Assembly (NCBI GenBank): GCA_030280995.1
Contig: JASXTE010000007.1
Span: 19,135,501-19,199,500 of the forward strand
Source: Hemileia vastatrix
Lineage: Eukaryota > Basidiomycota > Pucciniomycetes > Pucciniales > Zaghouaniaceae
DNA: 64,000 nt
Direction: 5' to 3'
Position numbers and translations under genes: made by a program. The notes beneath the pieces were generated by a model, which did not search any database, had not been told where the DNA came from, and saw nothing but the letters and a program-made list of their open reading frames with translations. Positions 11,603-25,363 of this stretch are shown here, piece after piece; position 1 is the stretch's first letter; every line of letters begins with the position of its first letter.

Positions 11603-14346
11603 TTCCTCATACTTAGTTTTAAATTATTCATTTTTAATAGCATTTCTAAACCATTTTATTGTTACTAAGTAAAGTATAGCAATCTCTTGCAGTTCTAGCG
11701 TGTGTACAGGATGTTGCCATGATGCATGTATCCTTCTTTTGCAAAATTGATCTATATTTTATACTCTTTATGCATTACTAATTCACATGTATATTGTATA
11801 TCTCATAACACATGTTTCATGTTGCATATTTTTGGTTTTATTAGATAATATATTTTGCATATCCATATTTCAAGTTTTATTTTCATTGTGTATATTGAAT
11901 AATGGATATTTCAGGTTATATGTTGCATTGTCAATCTTGAATACTGGATATTGCATTTTTCATTTCACATAGACATATTTTATTCATATATTCAACCTGT
12001 TTTCAATGTTTTTTCAAGCTGTGATTAATTTGTGTTTAATCTCTTATGAATTGTATTCTCAATTTTTTTACAACTAATTTCCTAACAGTTTGATAATTGT
12101 TTCCTATAAGCCCTTCTAAAACTTCATAGCCTGCTGAGGAGAACATTCATTCAAGGAAGTTGGAATATGCTCTTCATAGATGTGTTATGCATATTCAAAC
12201 TGATTAGTCAAAAATGTTGATTCATCACTAGAAAAAAAATCTGGCACCTGCTAGATGGTTCCCTAACTGACTGAATTATAGTATTTAAATTAAGACTAAC
12301 ACCTGCTAGAATGCACCAACATTTTTTGTACCTGGTGATGAATTATAAAATCCATATTAATTATCTCATTTCATTTTACACCTTCTGATGATCATTAAAT
12401 GATTTATAATGAAAAAAATATATTCAGAAGTGTAAAATGTATTATTAATATTCTCCTTCACCCTCTTACTTTTAATATATACCAATCTTGATCATCTCCA
12501 TAACAATGTGAGAAATAGTTTTGACATCATTTCATTTAACTTCTTTGATCTTTATTCTCATCATTTCAGCTATACATTGAGCTAGAAACTTCTCTTTAAT
12601 AATAGCATCACCAGGATGTTTTTTGGTTGTTACAGTAATTGTTTTACCTGGAACATGATCCTGATTTAATTGAAATCTAACTCTTTTAACATTTTTCTTT
12701 TGCTTCCATTGTGACTTGAACATGGGTCCACCAGGTATTTGTGTACCAGTCATTGTAGCTACTAACAAGCTGGCTACTGAGATTTGTACCAGCCAGGGGA
12801 CACCATTAATATATATGTACAAAATTCAATATTATCACAAAACATTTAAACTTGAGCTGTTTCAGTTTATAATAGTGGAAAATTAATTGTTTTCTTTAAC
12901 TAAGGATTTGCTGGATATAATTTAAATATTAAGTATTTAGGTAATATAAATTCTATATTTTGTACTATTTGAATAAAATAAAACCCTAAATTGATGAGGT
13001 ATCTTGAGAGGGATAATTGGCTATTTGAAACACTTTAGATGTTGAATTAAAAATTTTCATAAAATGAATACACATACTAAGTAGCTTATGTGGATATATA
13101 ATAGCTGTTTAATATTTTTGATAAGATGCATAATTATTTTTATTAATGTCACTTCACGGGTGACCTTACCAGTCTAGGTATTAATTAAATAGTGAGCTTC
13201 ATTTAAATTAATATTAATATACCATTCAATTACTTAATAAAAAAATCTACGTTTTGTGATTTCAAAATGATAGTATAATAGTATTTTAAAATATTGAGTT
13301 ATGAAGTGTGAACCTGACATAAATTCTAAGATAAGGTGGACACTTATGATTAACATTATATACATAAAACATAATGTACATATTAAATTATGTTATCTAT
13401 GTTTAATTATTTGAATAAAATATAATTTTAAATTAGTGTGATTATTAGGGGGAGCCTAGTTAAATTGGATATGGTTAAGGAGTGATAAGAATGACCCTTT
13501 AGAATATAAAAGTAATTGAAGTATATCATGTTTCTTAAACAAGTAAAGGTAGAAAATAGTTTACTCTTGTTCATTTTTGACAAAGGGTATCTGATTTATT
13601 TCCAAAATGAAAATTCTTTGAAAAGCTATATATATTCTTTATAGCATACATCATATACTGATTTACACTATAATATCAATTTTTATTACACATCTTATCC
13701 AACATATTCATTATATCTTGTTCTATTATATCATTAATGATAGCTGTATCACCATCATGACACTTGATGATCTCAGGTGTCTTATTAACTTGATTTTTGC
13801 CATCAACTATGGGAATTTCATATTTCTTAATTTTTATAAATTCTTTCTGTTGAGGCTTGAACATGGGTTCAGTAGGTTGGAGTTCACCAGTCATTTGGAA
13901 TATTTTCCAGTTGGCTACACAGGTTGATACCAACTTGATCTAAAATTTATATAAAGATATGCTACTGTAATGTGATGATTATAATATTTTGAGATAATCT
14001 TTTTTCTTTGAGCCTTTGTAGGCTCCATTGGTACTATTTGATTTCTTGTAGATCTAGTGTGATGATGCATACTTATTGCATAATAATGATGTGTCACATA
14101 TTTTTTTTTCTTGAATGATGTAAAATTCTAAATTTTTGATATAATAAGGGGACCCTAAAACTTTTTAATATCTTGGTGGTAGACTTAGCATTAACATAAT
14201 ATGCTTATACATTTTAACTACTTTTTAAAGTCATGTCATGGTTTTTTTTGAATAGAAGAAATATGTGACTGGTGAGTTTTTGTGGCACCAGGGATCACTC
14301 AATCAAGAATTATTTTAAATTTTTTTTAAAATAAATATATTTTATA
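11603..14346. repeat. Monomer M5 (short form, 2744 bp)
   Basis: One 13-bp motif. ORF A is at 12532-12753 with K66R, and ORF B at 13676-13894. It shares AATGATGTGTCAC and GATAATC at its right end with the M4/M5 junction. Confidence 0.95.
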
Positions 14347-17090
14347 TTCCTCATACTTAGTTTTAAATTATTCATTTTTAATAGCATTTCTAAACCATTT
14401 TATTGTTACTAAGTAAAGTATAGCAATCTCTTGCAGTTCTAGCGTGTGTACAGGATGTTGCCATGATGCATGTATCCTTCTTTTGCAAAATTGATCTATA
14501 TTTTATACTCTTTATGCATTACTAATTCACATGTATATTGTATATCTCATAACACATGTTTCATGTTGCATATTTTTGGTTTTATTAGATAATATATTTT
14601 GCATATCCATATTTCAAGTTTTATTTTCATTGTGTATATTGAATAATGGATATTTCAGGTTATATGTTGCATTGTCAATCTTGAATACTGGATATTGCAT
14701 TTTTCATTTCACATAGACATATTTTATTCATATATTCAACCTGTTTTCAATTTTTTTTCAAGCTGTGATTAATTTGTGTTTAATCTCTTATGAATTGTAT
14801 TCTCAATTTTTTTACAACTAATTTCCTAACAGTTTGATAATTGTTTCCTATAAGCCCTTCTAAAACTTCATAGCCTGCTGAGGAGAACATTCATTCAAGG
14901 AAGTTGGAATATGCTCTTCATAGATGTGTTATGCATATTCAAACTGATTAGTCGAAAATGTTGATTCATCACTAGAAAAAAAATCTGGCACCTGCTAGAT
15001 GGTTCCCTAACTGACTGAATTATAGTATTTAAATTAAGACTAACACCTGCTAGAATGCACCAACATTTTTTGTACCTGGTGATGAATTATAAAATCCATA
15101 TTAATTATCTCATTTCATTTTACACCTTCTGATGATCATTAAATGATTTATAATGAAAAAAATATATTCAGAAGTGTAAAATGTATTATTAATATTCTCC
15201 TTCACCCTCTTACTTTTAATATATACCAATCTTGATCATCTCCATAACAATGTGAGAAATAGTTTTGACATCATTTCATTTAACTTCTTTGATCTTTATT
15301 TTCATCATTTCAGCTATACATTGAGCTAGAAACTTCTCTTTAATAATAGCATCACCAGGATGTTTTTTGGTTGTTACAGTAATTGTTTTACCTGGAACAT
15401 GATCCTGATTTAATTGAAATCTAACTCTTTTAACATTTTTCTTTTGCTTCCATTGTGACTTGAACATGGGTCCACCAGGTATTTGTGTACCAGTCATTGT
15501 AGCTACTAACAAGCTGGCTACTGAGATTTGTACCAGCCAGGGGACACCATTAATATATATGTACAAAATTCAATATTATCACAAAAAATTTAAACTTGAG
15601 CTGTTTCAGTTTATAATAGTGGAAAATTAATTGTTTTCTTTAACTAAGGATTTGCTGGATATAATTTAAATATTAAGTATTTAGGTAATATAAATTCTAT
15701 ATTTTGTACTATTTGAATAAAATAAAACCCTAAATTGATGAGGTATCTTGAGAGGGATAATTGGCTATTTGAAACACTTTAGATGTTGAATTAAAAATTT
15801 TCATAAAATGAATACACATACTAAGTAGCTTATGTGGATATATAATAGCTGTTTAATATTTTTGATAAGATGCATAATTATTTTTATTAATGTCACTTCA
15901 CGGGTGACCTTACCAGTCTAGGTTTTAATTAAATAGTGAGCTTCATTTAAATTAATATTAATATACCATTCAATTACTTAATAAAAAAATCTACGTTTTG
16001 TGATTTCAAAATGATAGTATAATAGTATTTTAAAATATTGAGTTATGAAGTGTGAACCTGACATAAATTCTAAGATAAGGTGGACACTTAGGATTAACAT
16101 TATATACATAAAACATAATGTACATATTAAATTATGTTATCTATGTTTAATTATTTGAATAAAATATAATTTTAAATTAGTGTGATTATTAGGGGGAGCC
16201 TAGTTAAATTGGATATGGTTAAGGAGTGATAAGAATGACCCTTTAGAATATAAAAGTAATTGAAGTATATCATGTTTCTTAAACAAGTAAAGGTAGAAAA
16301 TAGTTTACTCTTGTTCATTTTTGACACAGGGTATCTGATTTATTTCCAAAATGAAAATTCTTTGAAAAGCTATATATATTCTTTATAGCATACATCATAT
16401 ACCAGTTTACACTATAACATCAATTTTTATTACACATCTTATCCAACATATTCATTATATCTTGTTCTATTATATCATTAATGATAGCTGTATCACCATC
16501 ATGACACTTGATGATCTCAGGTGTCTTATTAACTTGATTTTTGCCATCAACTATGGGAATTTCATATTTCTTAATTTTTATAAATTCTTTCTGTTGAGGC
16601 TTGAACATGGGTTCAGTAGGTTGGAGTTCACCAGTCATTTGGAATATTTTCCAGTTGGCTACACAGGTTGATACCAACTTGATCTAAAATTTATATAAAG
16701 ATATGCTACTGTAATGTGATGATTATAATATTTTGAGATAAACTTTTTTCTTTGAGCCTTTGTAGGCTCCATTTGTACTATTTGATTTCTTGTAGATCTA
16801 GTGTGATGATGCATACTTATTGCATAATAATGGTGTGTCACATATTTTTTTTTCTTGAATGATGTAAAATTCTAAATTTTTGATATAATAAGGGGACCCT
16901 AAAACTTTTTAATATCTTGGTGGTAGACTTAGCATTAACATAATATGCTTATACATTTTAACTATTTTTTAAAGTCATGTCATGGTTTTTTTTGAATAGA
17001 AGAAATATGTGACTGGTGAGTTTTTGTGGCACCAGGGATCACTCAATCAAGAATTATTATAAATTTTTTTTAAAATAAATATATTTTATA
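14347..17090. repeat. Monomer M6 (short form, 2744 bp)
   Basis: One 13-bp motif. ORF A is at 15276-15497 and ORF B at 16420-16638, both common forms. At its right end the TTTGTACTATT variant (near 16773), typical of the M7 and M12 block, first appears. Confidence 0.95.
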
Positions 17091-19848
17091 TTCCTCATAC
17101 TTAGTTTTAAATTATTCATTTTTAATAGCATTTCTAAACCATTTTATTGTTACTAAGTAAAGTATAGCAATCTCTTGCAGTTCTAGCGTGTGTACAGGAT
17201 GTTGCCATGATGCATGTATCCTTCTTATGCAACATTGATCTATATTTTATACTCTTTATGCATTACTAATTCACATGTATATTGTACATCTCATAACACA
17301 TGTTTCATGTTGCATATTTTTGGTTTTATTAGATAATATATTTTGCATATCCATATTGCATATCCATATTTCAAGTTTTATTTTCATTGTGTATATTGAA
17401 TAATGGATATTTCAGGTTATATGTTGCATTGTCAATCTTGAATACTGGATATTGCATTTTTCATTTCACATAGACATATTTTATTCATATATTCAACCTG
17501 TTTTCAATTTTTTTTTCAATCTGTGATTAATTTGTGTTTAATCTCTTATGAATTGTATTCTCAATTTTTTACAACTAATTTCCTAACAGTTTGATAATTG
17601 TTTCCTATAAGCCCGCCTAAAACTTCATAGCCTGCTGAGGAGAACATTCATTCAAGGAAGTTGGAATATGCTCTTCATAGATGTGTTTTGCATATTCAAA
17701 CTGATTAGTCGAAAATGTTGATTCATCACTAGAAAAAAAATCTGGCACCTGCTAGATGGTTCCCTAACTGACTGAATTATAGTATTTAAATTAAGACTAA
17801 CACCTGCTAGTATGCACCAACATTTTTTGTACCTGGTGATGAATTATAAAATCCATATTAATTATCTCATTTCATTTTACACCTTCTGATGATCATTAAA
17901 TGATTTATAATGAAAAAAATATATTCAGAAGTGTAAAATGTATTATTAATATTCTCCTTCACCCTCTTACTTTTAATATATACCAATCTTGATCATCTCC
18001 ATAACAATGTGAGAAATTGTTTTGACATCATTTCATTTCACTTCTTTGATCTTTATTTTCATCATTTCAGCTATACATTGAGCTAGAAACTTCTCTTTAA
18101 TAATAGCATCACCAGGATGTTTTTTGGTTGTTACAGTAATTGTTTTACCTGGAACATGATCCTGATTTAATTGAAATCTAACTCTTTTAACATTTTTCTT
18201 TTGCTTCCTTTGTGACTTGAACATGGGTCCACCAGGTATTTGTGTTCCAGTCATTGTAGCTACTAACAAGCTGGCTACTGAGATTTGTACCAGCCAGGGG
18301 ACACCATTAATATATATGTACAAAATTCAATATTATCACAAAAAATTTTAACTTGAGCTGTTTCAGTTTATAATAGTGGAAAATTAATTGTTTCCTTTAA
18401 CTAAGGATTTGCTGGATATAATTTAAATATTAAGTATTAAGGTAATATAAATTCTATATTTTGTACTATTTGAATAACATAAAATCCTAAATTGATGAGG
18501 TATCTTGAGAGGGATAATTGGCTATTTGAAACACTTTAGATTTTGAATTAAAAAATTTCATAAAATGAATACACATACTAAGTAGCTTATGTGGATATAT
18601 AATAGCTGTTTAATATTTTTGATAAGATGCATAATTATTTTTATTAATGTCACTTCACAGGTGACCTTACCAGTCTAGGTTTTAATTAAATAGTGAGCTT
18701 CATTTAAATTAATATTAATATACCATTCAATTACTTAATAAAAAAAATCTACTTTTTGTGATTTCAAAATAATAGTATAATAGTATTTCAAATTATTAAG
18801 TTATGAAGTGTGAACCTGACAGATACTTTAAGATAAGGTGGACACTTATGATTAACATTATATACATAAAACATAATGTACATATTAAATTATGTTATCT
18901 ATGTTTAATTATTTGAATAAAATATAATTTTAAATTAGTGTTATTATTAGTGGGAGCCTAGTTAAATTGGATATGGTTAAGGAGTGATAAGAATGACCCT
19001 TTAGAATATAAAAGTAATTGAAGTATATCATGTTTCTTAAACAAGTAAAGGTAGAAAATAGTTTACTCTTGTTCATTTTTGACACAGGGTATCTGATTTA
19101 TTTCCAAAATGAAAATTCTTTGAAAAGCTATATATATTCTTTATAGCATACATCATATACCGGTTTACACTATAACATCAATTTTTATTACACATCTTAT
19201 CCAACATATTCATTATATCTTGTTCTATTATATCATTAATGATAGCTGTATCACCATCATGACACTTGATGATCTCAGGTGTCTTATTAACTTGATTTTT
19301 GCCATCAACTATGGGAATTTCATATTTCTTAATTTTTATAAATTCTTTCTGTTGAGGCTTGAACATGGGTTCAGTAGGTTGGAGTTCACCAGTCATTTGG
19401 AATATTTTCCAGTTGGCTACACAGGTTGATACCAACTTGATCTAAAATTTATATAAAGATATGCTACTGTAATGTGATGATTATAATATTTTGAGATAAA
19501 CTTTTTTCTTTGAGCCTTTGTAGGCTCCATTTGTACTATTTGATTTCTTGTAGATCTAGTGTGATGATGCATACTTATTGCATAATAATGGTGTGTCACA
19601 TATTTTTTTTTCTTGAATGATGTAAAATTCTAAATTTTTGATATAATAAGGGGACCCTAAAACTTTTTAATATCTTGGTGGTAGACTTAGCATTAACATA
19701 ATATGCTTATACATTTTAACTATTTTTTAAAGTCATGTCATGGTTTTTTTTGAATAGAAGAAATATGTGACTGGTGAGTTTTTGTGGCACCAGGGATCAC
19801 TCAATCAAGAATTATTATAAATTTTTTTTAAAATAAATATATTTTATA
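17091..19848. repeat. Monomer M7 (long form, subtype 'a')
   Basis: ORF A is at 18033-18254 with W16R, and ORF B at 19178-19396. Diagnostic variants are CTTATGCAACATTG near 17224, AATTTTAACTTGAGC near 18345, GAATAACATAAAATCC near 18471 and GACAGATACTTTAAG near 18818. The second half is nearly identical to that of M12. Confidence 0.95.
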
Positions 19849-22606
19849 TTCCTCATACTTAGTTTTAAATTATTCATTTTTAATAGCATTTTTAAACCAT
19901 TTTATTGTTACTAAGTAAAGTATAGCAATCTCTTGCAGTTCTAGCGTGTGTACAGGATGTTGCCATGATGCATGTATCCTTCTTATGCAACATTGATCTA
20001 TATTTTATACTCTTTATGCATTACTAATTCACATGTATATTGTACATCTCATAACACATGTTTCATGTTGCATATTTTTGGTTTTATTAGATAATATATT
20101 TTGCATATCCATATTGCATATCCATATTTCAAGTTTTATTTTCATTGTGTATATTGAATAATGGATATTTCAGGTTATATGTTGCATTGTCAATCTTGAA
20201 TACTGGATATTGCATTTTTCATTTCACATAGACATATTTTATTCATATATTCAACCTGTTTTCAATTTTTTTTTCAAGCTGTGATTAATTTGTGTTTAAT
20301 CTCTTATGAATTGTATTCTCAATTTTTTTACAACTAATTTCCTAACAGTTTGATAATTGTTTCCTATAAGCCCTCCTAAAACTTCATAGCCTGCTGAGGA
20401 GAACATTCATTCAAGGAAGTTGGAATATGCTCTTCATAGATGTGTTATGCATATTCAAACTGATTAGTCGAAAATGTTGATTCATCACTAGAAAAAAAAT
20501 CTGGCACCTGCTAGATGGTTCCCTAACTGACTGAATTATAGTATTTAAATTAAGACTAACACCTGCTAGAATGCACCAACATTTTTTGTACCTGGTGATG
20601 AATTATAAAATCCATATTAATTATCTCATTTCATTTTACACCTTCTGATGATCATTAAATGATTTATAATGAAAAAAATATATTCAGAAGTGTAAAATGT
20701 ATTATTAATATTCTCCTTCACCCTCTTACTTTTAATATATACCAATCTTGATCATCTCCATAACAATGTGAGAAATTGTTTTGACATCATTTCATTTCAC
20801 TTCTTTGATCTTTATTTTCATCATTTCAGCTATACATTGAGCTAGAAACTTCTCTTTAATAATAGCATCACCAGGATGTTTTTTTGTTGTTACAGTAATT
20901 GTTTTGCCTTGAAAATGATCCTGATTTAATTGAAATCTAACTCTTTTAACATTTTTCTTTTGCTTCCATTGTGACTTGAACATGGGTCCACCAGGTATTT
21001 GTGTACCAGTCATTGTAGCTACTAACAAGCTGGCTACTGAGATTTGTACCAGCCAGGGGACACCATTAATATATATGTACAAAATTCAATATTATCACAA
21101 AAAATTTAAACTTGAGCTGTTTCAGTTTATAATAGTGGAAAATTAATTGTTTCCTTTAACTAAGGATTTGCTGGATATAATTTAAATATTAAGTATTTAG
21201 GTAATATAAATTCTATATTTTGTACTATTTGAATAAAATAAAACCGTAAATTGATGAGGTATCTTGAGAGGGATAATTGGCTATTTGAAACACTAGAGAT
21301 GTTGAATTAAAAATTTTCATAAAATGAATACACATACTAAGTAGCTTATGTGGATATATAAAAGCTGTTTAATATTTTTGATAAAATGCATAATTATTTT
21401 TATTAATGTCACTTCACGGGTGACCTTACCAGTCTAGGTTTTAATTAAATAGTGAGCTTCATTTAAATTAATATTAATATACCATTCAATTACTTAATAA
21501 AAAAATCTACGTCTTGTGATTTCAAAATGATAGTATAATAGTATTTTAAAATATTGAGTTATGAAGTGTGAACCTGACATAAATTCTAAGATAAGGTGGA
21601 CACTTAGGATTAACATTATATACATAAAACATAATGTACATATTAAATTATGTTATCTATGTTTAATTATTTGAATAAAATATAATTTTAAATTAGTGTG
21701 ATTTTTAGGGGGAGCCTAGTTAAATTGGATATGGTTAAGGAGTGATAAGAATGACCCTTTAGAATATAAAAGTAATTGAAGTATATCATGTTTCTTAAAC
21801 AAGTAAAGGTAGAAAATAGTTTACTCTTGTTCATTTTTGACACAGGGTATCTGATTTATTTCCAAAATGAAAATTCTTTGAAAAGCTATATATATTCTTT
21901 ATAGCATACATCATATACCAGTTTACACTATAACATCAATTTTTATTACACATCTTATCCAACATATTCATTATATCTTGTTCTATTATATCATTAATGA
22001 TAGCTGTATCACCATCATGACACTTGATGATCTCAGGTGTCTTATTAACTTGATTTTTGCCATCAACTATGGGAATTTCATATTTCTTAATTTTTATAAA
22101 TTCTTTCTGTTGAGGCTTGAACATGGGTACAGTAGGTTGGAGTTCACCAGTCATTTGGAATATTTTCCAGTTGGCTACACAGGTTGATACCAACTTGATC
22201 TAAAATTTATATAAAGATATGCTACTGTAATGTGATGATTATAATATTTTGAGATAAACTTTTTTCTTTGAGACTTTGTAGGCTCCATTGGTACTATTTG
22301 ATTTCTTGTAGATCTAGTGTGATGATGCATACTTATTGCATAATAATGGTGTGTCACATATTTTTTTTTCTTGAATGATGTAAAATTCTAAATTTTTGAT
22401 ATAATAAGGGGACCCTAAAACTTTTTAATATCTTGGTGGTAGACTTAGCATTAACATAATATGCTTATACATTTTAACTACTTTTTAAAGTCATGTCATG
22501 GTTTTTTTTGAATAGAAGAAATATGTGACTGGTGAGTTTTTGTGGCACCAGGGATCACTCAATCAAGAATTATTATAAATTTTTTTTAAAATAAATATAT
22601 TTTATA
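19849..22606. repeat. Monomer M8 (long form, subtype 'b')
   Basis: ORF A is at 20792-21013 with V34F and P35Q plus two synonymous changes, shared only with M13. ORF B is at 21936-22154 with E9V. From about 21,240 rightward the variants switch to those of M9-M11 (ACCGTAAATTG, TATAAAAGCTG, GATTTTTAGGGG). Confidence 0.95.
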
Positions 22607-25363
22607 TTCCTCATACTTAGTTTTAAATTATTCATTTTTAATAGCATTTCTAAACCATTTTATTGTTACTAAGTAAAGTATAGCAATCTCTTGCAGTTAT
22701 AGCGTGTGTACAGGATGTTGCCATGATGCATGTATCCTTCTTTTGCAAAATTGATCTATATTTTATACTCTTTATGCATTACTAATTCACATGTATATTG
22801 TATATCTCATAACACATGCTTCATGTTGCATATTTTTGGTTTTATTAGATAATATATTTTGCATATCCATATTGCATATCCATATTTCAAGTTTTATTTT
22901 CATTGTGTATATTGAATAATGGATATTTCAGGTTATATGTTGCATTGTCAATCTTGAATACTGGATATTGCATTTTTCATTTCACATAGACATATTTTAT
23001 TCATATATTCAACCTGTTTTCAATTTTTTTTTCAAGCTGTGATTAATTTGTGTTTAATCTCTTATGAATTGTATTCTCAATTTTTTTACAACTAATTTCC
23101 TAACAGTTTGATAATTGTTTCCTATAAGCCCTCCTAAAACTTCATAGCCTGCTGAGGAGAACATTCATTCAAGGAAGTTGGAATATGCTCTTCATAGATG
23201 TGTTTTGCATATTCAAACTGATTAGTCGAAAATGTTGATTCATCACTAGAAAAAAAATCTGGCACCTGCTAGATGGTTCCCTAACTGACTGAATTATAGT
23301 ATTTAAATTAAGACTAACACCTGCTAGTATGCACCAACATTTTTTGTACCTGGTGATGAATTATAAAATCCATATTAATTATCTCATTTCATTTTACACC
23401 TTCTGATGATCATTAAATGATTTATAATGAAAAAAATATATTCAGAAGTGTAAAATGTATTATTAATATTCTCCTTCACCCTCTTACTTTTAATATATAC
23501 CAATCTTGATCATCTCCATAACAATGTGAGAAATTGTTTTGACATCATTTCATTTCACTTCTTTGATCTTTATTTTCATCATTTCAGCTATACATTGAGC
23601 TAGAAACTTCTCTTTAATAATAGCATCACCAGGATGTTTTTTGGTTGTTACAGTAATTGTTTTACCTGGAACATGATCCTGATTTAATTGAAATCTAACT
23701 CTTTTAACATTTTTCTTTTGCTTCCTTTGTGACTTGAACATGGGTCCACCAGGTATTTGTGTTCCAGTCATTGTAGCTACTAACAAGCTGGCTACTGAGA
23801 TTTGTACCAGCCAGGGGACACCATTAATATATATGTACAAAATTCAATATTATCACAAAAAATTTAAACTTGAGCTGTTTCAGTTTATAATAGTGGAAAA
23901 TTAATTGTTTCATTAACTAAGGATTTGCTGGATATAATTTAAATATTAAGTATTAAGGTAATATAAATTCTATATTTTGTACTAGTTGAATAAAATAAAA
24001 CCGTAAATTGATGAGGTATCTTGAGAGGGATAATTGGCTATTTGAAACACTAGAGATGTTGAATTAAAAATTTTCATAAAATGAATACACATACTAAGTA
24101 GCTTATGTGGATATATAAAAGCTGTTTAATATTTTTGATAAAATGCATAATTATTTTTATTAATGTCACTTCACGGGTGACCTTACCAGTCTAGGTTTTA
24201 ATTAAATAGTGAGCTTCATTTAAATTAATATTAATATACCATTCAATTACTTAATAAAAAAATCTACTTCTTGTGATTTCAAAATGATAGTATAATAGTA
24301 TATTAAATTATTGAGTTATGAAGTGTGAACCTGACATAAATTCTAAGATAAGGTGGACACTTAGGATTAACATTATATACATAAAACATAATGTACATAT
24401 TAAATTATGTTATCTATGTTTAATTATTTGAATAAAATATAATTTTAAATTAGTGTGATTTTTAGGGGGAGCCTAGTTAAATTGGATATGGTTAAGGAGT
24501 GATAAGAATGACCCTTTAGAATATAAAAGTAATTGAAGTATATCATGTTTCTTAAACAAGTAAAGGTAGAAAATAGTTTACTCTTGTTCATTTTTGACAC
24601 AGGGTATCTGATTTATTTCCAAAATGAAAATTCTTTGAAAAGCTATATATATTCTTTATAGCATACATCATATACCAGTTTACACTATAACATCAATTTT
24701 TATTACACATCTTATCCAACATATTCATTATATCTTGTTCTATTATATCATTAATGATAGCTGTATCACCATCATGACACTTGATGATCTCAGGTGTCTT
24801 ATTAACTTGATTTTTGCCATCAACTATGGGAATTTCATATTTCTTAATTTTTATAAATTCTTTCTGTTGAGGCTTGAACATGGGTTCAGTAGGTTGGAGT
24901 TCACCAGTCATTTGGAATATTTTCCAGTTGGCTACACAGGTTGATACCAACTTGATCTAAAATTTATATAAAGATATGCTACTGTAATGTGATGATTATA
25001 ATATTTTGAGATAAACTTTTTTCTTTGAGACTTTGTAGGCTCCATTGGTACTATTTGATTTCTTGTAGATCTAGTGTGATGATGCATACTTATTGCATAA
25101 TAATGGTGTGTCACATATTTTTTTTTCTTGAATGATGTAAAATTCTAAATTTTTGATATAATAAGGGGACCCTAAAACTTTTTAATATCTTGGTGGTAGA
25201 CTTAGCATTAACATAATATGCTTATACATTTTAACTACTTTTTAAAGTCATGTCATGGTTTTTTTTGAATAGAAGAAATATGTGACTGGTGAGTTTTTGT
25301 GGCACCAGGGATCACTCAATCAAGAATTATTATAAATTTTTTTTAAAATAAATATATTTTATA
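22607..25363. repeat. Monomer M9 (long form, subtype 'c')
   Basis: ORF A is at 23550-23771 with W16R, and ORF B at 24693-24911. Subtype marks are GTTATAGCG near 22697, CATGCTTCATG near 22816, GTTTCATTAACTAAG near 23907 and GTACTAGTTG near 23979. Confidence 0.95.
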
